Shown in pieces: positions 1-5,965 of a stretch of 14,365 nucleotides of DNA. Both the position numbers and the translations under genes were made by a program. Source of the stretch: Actinomycetes bacterium (lineage in GTDB: Bacteria > Actinomycetota > Coriobacteriia > Coriobacteriales > Eggerthellaceae). The notes beneath the pieces were generated by a model. The model was not told the origin of the DNA. It ran no database searches and saw only the letters and a program-made list of their open reading frames with translations. Numbering within the stretch: the stretch's first letter is position 1; each line of letters starts with the position of its first letter. The stretch spans positions 1 to 14,365 of the forward strand of contig JAEWYG010000188.1 of NCBI GenBank assembly GCA_023395755.1, read 5' to 3'.

Positions 1-120
1 GATCGGTTACAGGATCCCCGCCGAGGTGATGGATGCATTCTTCGAACGTACGAAACCTATGGACAAAGCAATTGCGATGGCAGCATAGAATCTCGAGTTT
101 CCGTGTCCGAAATCTTGACA
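1..120 (+). mobile_element. Right end of an insertion sequence inside a molybdopterin oxidoreductase gene
   Basis: Three observations support this. A + strand frame ends here with a transposase-like C-terminus (stop at 86-88). The minus-strand oxidoreductase reading loses family resemblance exactly at 120/121. The boundary reads 5'-tgtcaagatttcggaca on the minus strand, a TG...CA type terminus as found in IS3, IS30, IS481 and IS21 families. The left end and any target-site duplication lie outside the window, so the exact boundary and family are inferred. The oxidoreductase frame continues by chance for 37 codons into the element before a TAA at 7-9. Confidence 0.55.
2..88 (+). CDS. Transposase, C-terminal fragment (IS30/IS3/IS481-like)
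   Basis: Only the last 28 codons are in the window; the gene starts to the left. The frame reads IGYRIPAEVMDAFF, then a charged tail, ending at TAG 86-88. In integrase-core (DDE) transposases of the IS30, IS3 and IS481 families the last conserved block is typically NxRPRxxLGYxTPxEVF; the visible part matches its right half. It ends 32 bp before the proposed element terminus, the spacing expected between a transposase stop and an IS end. The catalytic DDE residues are not visible, so activity and family cannot be judged. The alternative is an unrelated + strand gene tail, but its position against a broken gene favours a transposase. Confidence 0.5.
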   Translation: MGYRIPAEVMDAFFERTKPMDKAIAMAA

Positions 121-121
121 C
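103..121. repeat. Inverted repeat at the proposed IS terminus
   Basis: GTGTC at 103-107 and GACAC at 117-121 are reverse complements separated by 9 bp. The minus strand reads tgtcaagatttcggacac inward from the junction. The repeat would form the outer end of the insertion sequence. The matching left terminus is outside the window. Confidence 0.4.
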
Positions 122-543
122 AGGTCATGGGTTGCTGCCTCGTCGATGGCCTGGTCCCACGAGATAACTTCCCATTTGTTCTCGCCACGCTCGCCAGCAC
201 GCTTGAGCGGGTGTAGAATGCGCCGAGGGCTGTACATAGTATGCAGCTGGTTCAGCCCCTTGATGCACAGAGACCCGCGGCTCACCGGGGCATCGGGATC
301 GCCTTCCAGCTTCACGACCACGCCGTCTTGCAGGTAGGCGATGGCCGGACACATTTGGATACAGCCATGGCAGGACGTCTTCATCTTCACGAGTTCACTC
401 GTGCTGTCACCGCTTGCGGCTCCTTCTTCTTTCTTTGCGGTTTCCTGCATGCAGCCGACCATCGAAGCGCCAACGGCCGTCGCTGCGGCCGCAAGCGCAG
501 AGGCCTTCATGAAGCTGCGGCGGGTCAGTGTGGTTTCCGACAT
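121..543 (-). pseudogene. Tat-exported molybdopterin oxidoreductase (DMSO reductase family), truncated by IS insertion
   Basis: This is the 5' 141 codons of a molybdopterin-dependent oxidoreductase, a family that moves electrons to or from substrates such as DMSO, TMAO, nitrate or catechols on the outer face of the membrane. The start at 543 follows a good ribosome site (aaggga). Residues about 8-31 form a twin-arginine signal (TRRSFMK plus a hydrophobic stretch), with a cysteine just after it that could be lipidated. A 4Fe-4S motif follows (CHGCIQMC, then a fourth Cys in GSLCIKG), then the PRRILHPLKR and WDQAIDEA blocks typical of the domain start. Homology stops at 120/121, where the insertion sequence begins, so the molybdenum-cofactor domains are missing here; the usual length is 700-900 residues. 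It lies 17 bp downstream of the accessory-protein gene and was probably co-transcribed with it. Substrate unknown. Confidence 0.8.
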
Positions 544-560
544 GTTCCCTTCCCTTCCTG

Positions 561-1412
561 TCATTGTTTGCCGTTCGTTGCTGCCTTCAACTCTTCCCAA
601 TACCTCTCCCCTTCCTCGGTCAATTTCCATCTCCCGTCCCAAACCAGCGCACCTGCGCGCTCCAGCTTGTCCACGAAAACACTCGGCTGCATGACGATCC
701 TCTCTCCCTCTGCCAGATATTCCAGCGCAGGCTTGCCTCGCAGCAGCTGCTCGATCTCGGCGTAGGAGCGGGGACGCTCAGCTGCGAACGCAAGCATTTC
801 GCAGTAGGTTTCAGCGCGCTCGGGCGCAAGGTCGAGCAGTTCGACAATGCGTGCGCGGGGGCGATGCTGCTCGACAAAGTAGATGCCGACGAGAGTAGCT
901 TCAAAAGAGATGCCGCAGACCAGGCTGTCAACCTCGTCCTCGCTGAGGCCCACCTTACGATCTGGGAACACGATCCGCCCCTGCACGTCGCGCTCTTTGC
1001 GTTCGAGTCCATAGGAGCGCTCAAGTATGGTAGCCAGGCGATACGGGTTCTGCGTCGCCGTTTTGAATTCGGGACAGGCAGCAATGCGCTCCTCAAGGAC
1101 CGGCAGCGGTACTTCCTTGGAACAGAGCACCAACATCTTGTAGAGGATCTCCCGATTAAGCGGGTGCCTCAGCACGGCTTCTTCAAGGGCGGATAGTCTC
1201 TCCTCAAAGGAGAACTCATTTTCGCCTATCGCATATTGGCTTAAACTTGTGTCAACCTCCGAGAGATCGAGAATACCGCTATCAACTGCAGTCACCGCAG
1301 AGGTTCCCGCCGCAGCTTGCATGTCAATGCCAACATTTTTCAACTGTCGCCCGCCCGGCAAGGCAGCGAGTACCCCGGTATAAGATAGGTTGACTTCTTG
1401 ATCGCACTGCAT
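561..1412 (-). CDS. Winged-helix accessory protein of a molybdopterin oxidoreductase locus, function unknown
   Basis: A 283-residue soluble protein with no signal peptide or membrane segment. I recognise the type from coriobacterial genomes, where such proteins sit next to Tat-exported molybdopterin oxidoreductases, but no function is established to my knowledge. The middle part is helical and acidic. The C-terminal 70 residues (from about MQPSVFVDKLERAG to TEEGERYWEEL) look like a winged helix, with the GALVWDGRWKLTEEGERY stretch as the wing. This fits a transcription regulator or a maturation factor; it lacks a convincing TorD/DmsD motif. The start at 1412 is chosen because gggaggt lies 12-17 bases upstream; the frame is open further up to 1484, and a later start near the SFEERLSALEE block is also possible. 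The TGA stop is followed after 17 bp by the oxidoreductase start, so they form one transcription unit. Confidence 0.7.
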   Translation of the reverse strand: MQCDQEVNLSYTGVLAALPGGRQLKNVGIDMQAAAGTSAVTAVDSGILDLSEVDTSLSQYAIGENEFSFEERLSALEEAVLRHPLNREILYKMLVLCSKEVPLPVLEERIAACPEFKTATQNPYRLATILERSYGLERKERDVQGRIVFPDRKVGLSEDEVDSLVCGISFEATLVGIYFVEQHRPRARIVELLDLAPERAETYCEMLAFAAERPRSYAEIEQLLRGKPALEYLAEGERIVMQPSVFVDKLERAGALVWDGRWKLTEEGERYWEELKAATNGKQ

Positions 1413-1553
1413 AAACTGCGTGCACCTCCCCCTGTTACGCGCTGAGGCGAACCTCTGCGCTCCCCCTTCCTTAGATGACCTCACTCTAGGTAGCGGAAAC
1501 AGGGAAAACTATCTGCATTCTGGATGAATTGTGGAATAAATTGGGGTCAAAAC

Positions 1554-1572
1554 CTCACGCATTATGCGTGAG
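1554..1572. promoter_or_regulatory. Perfect 19-bp palindrome, candidate operator for the oxidoreductase operon
   Basis: The sequence ctcacgcattatgcgtgag has two 9-bp perfect arms around one central base. On the minus strand a TTGACC hexamer (1550-1545) begins four bases beyond it, with no good -10 box downstream. A dimeric regulator bound here would sit beside the -35 element, as LuxR-type activators often do; LuxR-type regulators are common near such oxidoreductase genes in Eggerthellaceae. No T-run follows on either strand, which argues against a terminator. The regulator is not in the window. Confidence 0.5.
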
Positions 1573-1638
1573 TGAGAAAGTAATGCCTGATCAAGGATTG
1601 ACCTGTACAGATGCTTTGCAGATGCGCTTTTCCTCCTA

Positions 1639-1657
1639 TTTTCGAAACTTTCGAAAA
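1639..1657. promoter_or_regulatory. Perfect 19-bp palindrome, candidate operator upstream of VanZ
   Basis: The sequence ttttcgaaactttcgaaaa has two 9-bp perfect arms around one central base. It lies 137 bp before the VanZ start and six bases before the CCCTTAAG repeats. It could serve either divergent gene. There is no direct evidence of the binding protein. Confidence 0.4.
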
Positions 1658-1662
1658 CGGAA

Positions 1663-1681
1663 CCCTTAAGCGCCCCTTAAG
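1663..1681 (+). promoter_or_regulatory. Two CCCTTAAG direct repeats, 11 bp apart
   Basis: CCCTTAAG occurs at 1663-1670 and again at 1674-1681, so both copies face the same side of the helix. Direct repeats with one-turn spacing are typical binding sites of OmpR/PhoB-type response regulators. Their position about 110-130 bp before the VanZ ATG fits an activator site. Function is inferred only. Confidence 0.35.
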
Positions 1682-1793
1682 TTTCAGTATCGGCGGTGCA
1701 GACCTCGTGTTCAGGCTGCTAGCATTAAAAAGGCAAGGAGTGGGTTTGGCGGCTTATTCGCTCGCCACATAAAGTACAAGCCGGGAGGTACGC

Positions 1794-2477
1794 ATGGAAG
1801 AGTTTCTTATGGTCGCCTACGAGCTCGCGACCATTCTGGCGCCATTTCTTGTTGCCTATGGGGGTGTACGCGCCTGGGGACGGCGCAGTGGGAAACCGAC
1901 TGCCCGATTCGCTATGGCGCTGACATTCGCTCTGTACTTGTTCGCTGTGATCTACGTGACCGGTATCGGCACCTTGCACGATCTTCTACGCTTAGGGTTC
2001 GAAATACGGACGCAGGAAGTGAACCTTATCCCCTTCTCCGGCGGTATCTCCTCAGGTTTTGCGTTGAATATCGCCCTGTTCGTTCCCCTTGGCTTCCTGC
2101 TACCCTTTCTCTGGCGGCGTGTACGCAGCGCTTTGCCTGTGGTGGCGTTCGGTTTCGCCTTCTCGCTCCTTATCGAGCTGAGTCAGCTTGCCAACCACCG
2201 AACCACCGATGCCGACGATCTTGTCGCCAATACGTTAGGTACCCTTGTGGGTTTTGTCATATTCGCTCTCTACCTGCATTTTTCCCACGGAACGAGCACT
2301 TCACGCTCACAGATAACCTACGGCCTGCATGCAACATACACCCCGGTTTTTGCCAAACACCCTCGAGGCGGCTGGACTGCTCTCGGCGAACCAGCAATCT
2401 ACCTCGCTACGATGCTCGTGGGCCATTTCCTGCTCTTCAACGAATATGGATTTGCATGTATGCTCTACAGCTTCTGA
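1794..2477 (+). CDS. VanZ-family integral membrane protein
   Basis: A 227-residue membrane protein. The name comes from the teicoplanin-resistance gene of Enterococcus; most family members have no proven role and are linked to cell-envelope or glycopeptide tolerance. Five hydrophobic segments can be seen (about residues 5-27, 39-61, 82-106, 112-133 and 142-162). Family motifs are present: NLIPF, NIALFVPLGFLLP, the SLLIELSQ segment and DADDLVANTLGTLVG. A polar stretch follows and then a sixth hydrophobic stretch (about 198-216). The start has a strong ribosome site (ggaggt, 5-base spacing). The gene is monocistronic here, divergent from the oxidoreductase operon and convergent with gluQ. The reading frame remains open after the TGA stop and begins with a hydrophobic stretch; see findings. 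Confidence 0.85.
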   Translation: MEEFLMVAYELATILAPFLVAYGGVRAWGRRSGKPTARFAMALTFALYLFAVIYVTGIGTLHDLLRLGFEIRTQEVNLIPFSGGISSGFALNIALFVPLGFLLPFLWRRVRSALPVVAFGFAFSLLIELSQLANHRTTDADDLVANTLGTLVGFVIFALYLHFSHGTSTSRSQITYGLHATYTPVFAKHPRGGWTALGEPAIYLATMLVGHFLLFNEYGFACMLYSF

Positions 2478-2494
2478 TGCTTTGGCATCATTTT
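2475..2494 (+). terminator. Small hairpin terminator at the VanZ stop codon
   Basis: TGATGC (2475-2480) and GCATCA (2485-2490) pair around a tttg loop and are followed by TTTT. The stem starts at the stop codon itself. It is short (6 bp) and only moderately G+C-rich, so termination may be partial. Confidence 0.4.
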
Positions 2495-2578
2495 GGGAGT
2501 GTATCTCGCAATCGTTCTGGTAGTGGCCCCTTTTGTCCACCAAATCCTTATGACAATCCCGAAGTTCTGCAATCGCCT
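2478..2578. other. Convergent intergenic gap between VanZ and gluQ
   Basis: About 100 bp between two convergent genes. Beyond the VanZ hairpin I see no clear terminator for the minus-strand operon. The + strand frame of VanZ is open through the whole gap. Confidence 0.5.
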
Positions 2579-3520
2579 CTACTCCCAGCGTATCTGCACG
2601 AGATCGAGCAGCATCGATGGAAGCGCATTCAAGTCAAATGAGGACAGCAACTCTTCGGGAGTTACCGGGTCGCAGGTAGGGGCCAAGCCCGTAAGACCAG
2701 CGAGGTGCCCGATGATGGCCGCAGGGTCCTTGAAGCGTGTCAGTAGAGCATCAAGCGCCGCATCGCGATCGCGCTTAGACAGTCTGCGATTGTGCTCGGC
2801 CACAACGAGAGGAACGTGAGCATACTGCGGATGCGGTGCGCCGAGAAGACTTTGCAAGTAGATTTGCTGCGGCGTGGAGCTTAGTAGGTCAACCCCACGC
2901 ACCACCGAGTTTACACCCTGCTCGGCATCGTCCACAACGACGGCCAGTTGGTAGGCAAACATCCCATCAGATCGCCGCACGAGAAAGTCGCCACATTCGT
3001 GTTTGAGGTTCTGGCAATAATTCCCCTGCACGAGATCGACAAACGACACCTTACAATCAGAAACAGTAACCCGCTGTGCCGGCATGCGACCAAGCGCATG
3101 CGACTCGCGTTCCTCGGGAGATAAACTACGGCATGTACCCGGGTACACGAGCTTCTCGCCTTTATGGGGCGCAGAAGACGCATGCAAGTCTGCACGCGTG
3201 CAAAAGCAGGGATAAATAAGCCCCTGTTCGGAAAGCGCTTCGAATGCGGCTCGATAGGCCTCGTTTCGGTCATGTTGAAAGTAGGGGCCTTCATCCCAGG
3301 TAAGTCCCAAGGTCTCGAAGTCTCGCTGTACCACATCGATGTATTCGCGTTTTGAGCGCTCTTCATCCAAATCTTCGATGCGCAGGACAATCTTCCCACC
3401 CTGGGATTTCGCCACCAACCAAGCCAAAAGAGCGGCAAATACATTACCCGCATGCATGCGCCCCGTAGGGGACGGCGCGAACCGCCCAACCACGAGCTTC
3501 TGTGATGCTATGCCGCTCAA
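2579..3520 (-). CDS. gluQ: Glutamyl-Q tRNA(Asp) synthetase
   Basis: GluQRS activates glutamate and attaches it to the queuosine base in the anticodon of tRNA(Asp), not to the 3' end. At 313 residues it is about the length of the GluRS catalytic core and lacks the anticodon-binding domain, which marks GluQ rather than GltX. Visible motifs: APSPTGRMHAGN (15-26, the HIGH region), a zinc site CxC at 105/107 with Y126 and C130 in YPGTC, and RLSKR (246-250, the KMSKS equivalent). The start is TTG at 3520, preceded by a weak aagg; no better in-frame start retains the HIGH motif. The gene begins 11 bp after the paaK stop, so it is probably the last gene of the ior operon, an unrelated function placed at the operon end. 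Confidence 0.88.
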   Translation of the reverse strand: MSGIASQKLVVGRFAPSPTGRMHAGNVFAALLAWLVAKSQGGKIVLRIEDLDEERSKREYIDVVQRDFETLGLTWDEGPYFQHDRNEAYRAAFEALSEQGLIYPCFCTRADLHASSAPHKGEKLVYPGTCRSLSPEERESHALGRMPAQRVTVSDCKVSFVDLVQGNYCQNLKHECGDFLVRRSDGMFAYQLAVVVDDAEQGVNSVVRGVDLLSSTPQQIYLQSLLGAPHPQYAHVPLVVAEHNRRLSKRDRDAALDALLTRFKDPAAIIGHLAGLTGLAPTCDPVTPEELLSSFDLNALPSMLLDLVQIRWE

Positions 3521-3531
3521 AATTAAAGACC

Positions 3532-4905
3532 TTACTTCCGTAGATCCTCGACATGCTTTGTTTTACCAATCGAACGCTCGATGCCACCTGGCTCAACGAG
3601 GCGCACTTTTACACCCACCAGCAAAACGCCTTTCAGCTTTTCTTCAATAGAGTGCCTGAATTCATCCATGGCCTCAAACGAATCGGAGAATGCTTCGGGT
3701 TTTAGTTCGACATGTACCGCCATGCGATCGAGGCCGCCGTGCGTGTCTACCACAATGCGGTAATGCGGGGTTACTCCCTCAATACCCGAGAGCACGTCCT
3801 CCACCTGGCTGGGAAACACATTCGTTCCTCGGATGATAAGCATGTCGTCGGAGCGTGAGCGCACTTTTTGCATACGCGCTGTTGTGCGACCGCAAGCGCA
3901 CGGCTCGCACGCTACACGCGTCAAATCGTGCGTGCGATAACGCAAGACTGGAATAGCCTGCTTATCGAGGGGTGTCAGTACCAACTCACCCTCTTCGCCA
4001 TCAGCCACCGGCTCGCCTGTCGCGGGATCCACCACTTCCCACAGGAAATGGTCCTCAGCAATGTGCTGCATGTCTCGTGCCGCTAGGCATTCCCCCGACA
4101 CGCCCGGTCCCATAACCTCAGTCAGACCATAGTTGTCAGTGCATACAATATGCATACGACTCTCTATTTCGGCCTTGAGAGCAGGGGGACACGGCTCACC
4201 TCCGAACAGACCGACACGTAAGGTTGACTTTTCCCAATCGTAGCCCAATCTCTCCCCCACCTCACACACATGTAGGGCATAGGAGGGTGTAGCAATAAGC
4301 ACGGTAGTGCCATAATCTTCGATCATGGCAATATGACGCTCGGTATTGCCTGAACCAGCAGGAATCATCGTACAGCCAAGTTTTTGCAACCCGTAGTGCA
4401 AGCCAAAGCCACCAGTGAACATACCGTAACCAAACGCCATCTGTGCGCGGTCACCAGGTACGACGCCTGCCATCTGTACCAGACGCGCAATACAGTCGCT
4501 CCACACATCCATATCGTGGTTGTTGTAACCTACCACAATTGGTTTACCGGTAGTACCCGAAGAAGAATGCAGCTCAACTACCTGATCAAGGGGCACTGCG
4601 AACAAGCCATAAGGAAAGGTGTCTCGCAATGCCGCCTTGTCGGTGAATGGTAGCTTACGCACGTCATCAAGCGTTTGGATATCACTCACGGCAACATTCA
4701 TCTCATCCATGCGCGTACGATACCACGGCACTCGCTCGTAGGCCCAGGCAACCTGAGCCTTCAACTTTTCAAGCTGAAGTGCGCGAATCTGTTCACGTGA
4801 AGCACATTCAACGGTGCGATCGTAAATAGGTAGGTCGGTAAAGTTTCCTGCCTTGGCGGCCGCTAAAGCAGCGCCCTTCTTAAGCATATCAGCCATAACA
4901 ATCAC
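3532..4905 (-). CDS. paaK: Phenylacetate-CoA ligase family protein (first copy)
   Basis: An AMP-forming acyl-CoA ligase of the PaaK group, which joins phenylacetate or related aryl acids to CoA through an acyl-adenylate. Motifs: the phosphate-binding loop SSSGTTGKP (about 114-122), NYGLTEVMGPGVS, LRYRTHDLTR, the Cys-rich ACGRTTARM turn and DDMLIIRGTNVFPSQVE near the C-terminal hinge. At 457 residues it has about 20 more N-terminal residues than the second copy. The start is drawn at GTG 4905, whose last two bases overlap the upstream TGA; an ATG at 4896 (MADMLKK) is an equally possible start. It follows iorA, iorB and the ACT gene with overlaps, so it likely acts on aryl-acetyl groups made by IorAB: it could activate imported aryl acids for reductive amino-acid synthesis or run in the acid-forming direction. 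Exact substrate unknown. Confidence 0.88.
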   Translation of the reverse strand: MIVMADMLKKGAALAAAKAGNFTDLPIYDRTVECASREQIRALQLEKLKAQVAWAYERVPWYRTRMDEMNVAVSDIQTLDDVRKLPFTDKAALRDTFPYGLFAVPLDQVVELHSSSGTTGKPIVVGYNNHDMDVWSDCIARLVQMAGVVPGDRAQMAFGYGMFTGGFGLHYGLQKLGCTMIPAGSGNTERHIAMIEDYGTTVLIATPSYALHVCEVGERLGYDWEKSTLRVGLFGGEPCPPALKAEIESRMHIVCTDNYGLTEVMGPGVSGECLAARDMQHIAEDHFLWEVVDPATGEPVADGEEGELVLTPLDKQAIPVLRYRTHDLTRVACEPCACGRTTARMQKVRSRSDDMLIIRGTNVFPSQVEDVLSGIEGVTPHYRIVVDTHGGLDRMAVHVELKPEAFSDSFEAMDEFRHSIEEKLKGVLLVGVKVRLVEPGGIERSIGKTKHVEDLRK

Positions 4906-5339
4906 CGAGCCTCGCCGTGTGCAAGCACACGGGCTAACTCGTCTTGCCCAATAAGCTCTACTGGTTCATCTGCTAGCATCCGCTCCGCATGAAACACATC
5001 TTTCACCGACAACGCAATATAAGTAGAGATAAGCGAGTAGCTATAGGTTACGTTAATGTCGCAATCAGCCATAATACCCATAACGCGCGCCAACTCACCA
5101 GGTACGTCATCCAGGCGTACGCAGAGCACATCGGTTGCCGTAGCCGCTGCGCCTAGGGTGTTTAAAACCGAAAGCGCACGGGTGGGGTCATCCACGATAA
5201 AACGAACGATACCGTAGTCGCCTGTATCGGAAGCGCTATAGCCACGAACGTTTACGCCAGCATCCTCAAATGCATCGAGCACGCGACGCAGGTGGCCTGG
5301 TCTGCTTTCAAGGAATACGCTAATCTGCTGAACGCTCAT
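4902..5339 (-). CDS. Tandem ACT-domain protein
   Basis: A 145-residue protein with two ACT domains: about 1-68 (starting QQISVFLESRPGHLRRVLDAF) and about 70-142 (starting VLCVRLDDVPGELARVMGIM). ACT domains bind amino acids or similar small ligands; stand-alone tandem-ACT proteins occur beside PaaK and IOR genes. No catalytic domain is present, so a sensor or allosteric partner of the neighbouring ligase or oxidoreductase is the best inference. The ATG at 5339 overlaps the iorB stop (ATGA) and its own TGA overlaps the paaK start, so its synthesis is probably coupled to both. A paralogue is at 9766-10194 in the same position relative to a ligase gene. Confidence 0.85.
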   Translation of the reverse strand: MSVQQISVFLESRPGHLRRVLDAFEDAGVNVRGYSASDTGDYGIVRFIVDDPTRALSVLNTLGAAATATDVLCVRLDDVPGELARVMGIMADCDINVTYSYSLISTYIALSVKDVFHAERMLADEPVELIGQDELARVLAHGEAR

Positions 5340-5965
5340 GCCGAGGCCTCCCCTTGGTTCGTCTGCGCTGCCGTGAGGGCGAACTCACGACCAGCGCGGA
5401 ATGCAATAAGGTTGGCCTCTATAGTTTTAGGAGGAACACGCTGGGTAATAACGCTCTCCCATATCTCGCTGGCAAATGATAAGCGTGTTGAGAGGGCACC
5501 GAGCAATACAATGTTCGTAGATTTAGGACTACCGGCTTCTTCAGCCAAGCGCCCCGCAGGGATAAGGGTGGCGCCGCATTTAAGCAACTTCTCACGGGCT
5601 TGCGCCGGCATAGATGCATTACCCGTGGCCACAGGCAACGGCAAAATAGCCTCATCAGCTACCAGAAGGTAGCCGCCTTCCCTCAAAAAAGAAAGGTTCC
5701 TCAATGCTTCAGTCGTCTCAAAAGATACGACACAGTCGGCTGTACCTGGGTCGCACACCATGGAGGCAACCTCGTTACCAAAACGCACAACCGTAGTAAC
5801 AGCACCGCCACGTTGAGCCATGCCGTGAATTTCTGATAATTTCGCAGCTTCGCCTGCCTCAAGCGCTGTATGCGCAAGAACATCGGCTGCAAGGATAGTA
5901 CCCTGACCGCCAACGCCACACAACAGCACAGTTGTGGCGGAAGAGCTGTTTGTTAATGCGCTCAT
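5336..5965 (-). CDS. iorB: Indolepyruvate ferredoxin oxidoreductase, beta subunit
   Basis: The small subunit of IOR, which with IorA oxidises indole-3-pyruvate, phenylpyruvate and hydroxyphenylpyruvate to the aryl-acetyl-CoA, giving CO2 and reduced ferredoxin. The 209 residues carry the gamma-domain fold of 2-oxoacid oxidoreductases: the glycine-rich CGVGGQGTILAADVL near the N-terminus, EIHGMAQRGGAVTTVVRFG, and SPKSTNIVLLGAL in the second half. The length is usual for IorB. The start overlaps the iorA stop by four bases (ATGA), so a 1:1 coupled synthesis is likely. Cytoplasmic; no signal or membrane segment. Confidence 0.9.
   Translation of the reverse strand: MSALTNSSSATTVLLCGVGGQGTILAADVLAHTALEAGEAAKLSEIHGMAQRGGAVTTVVRFGNEVASMVCDPGTADCVVSFETTEALRNLSFLREGGYLLVADEAILPLPVATGNASMPAQAREKLLKCGATLIPAGRLAEEAGSPKSTNIVLLGALSTRLSFASEIWESVITQRVPPKTIEANLIAFRAGREFALTAAQTNQGEASA

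Larger units (their letters stand above)
1413..1793. other. Divergent intergenic region with palindromes
   Basis: This 381-bp gap separates the minus-strand oxidoreductase operon from the + strand VanZ gene. No convincing gene is seen. It holds two perfect 19-bp palindromes (1554-1572 and 1639-1657) and a direct repeat with 11-bp period (1663-1681), listed separately. The VanZ ribosome site is ggaggt at 1784-1789, five bases before its ATG. No strong consensus promoter is apparent for either direction, which suggests activator-dependent transcription. Confidence 0.7.

Noticed and set aside
7..120. Minus-strand reading after codon 141 as a genuine part of the oxidoreductase
   Set aside because: The 37 residues show no family resemblance, end at a TAA, and lie antisense to a transposase-like C-terminus.
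544..642. An upstream start extending the oxidoreductase by 33 residues
   Set aside because: It overlaps the accessory gene and would bury the Tat signal; the ATG at 543 has a proper ribosome site and puts the twin-arginine motif at the N-terminus.
2307..2543. A minus-strand open frame antisense to the VanZ end
   Set aside because: No motif, no ribosome site, and the opposite strand encodes the recognisable VanZ C-terminus.
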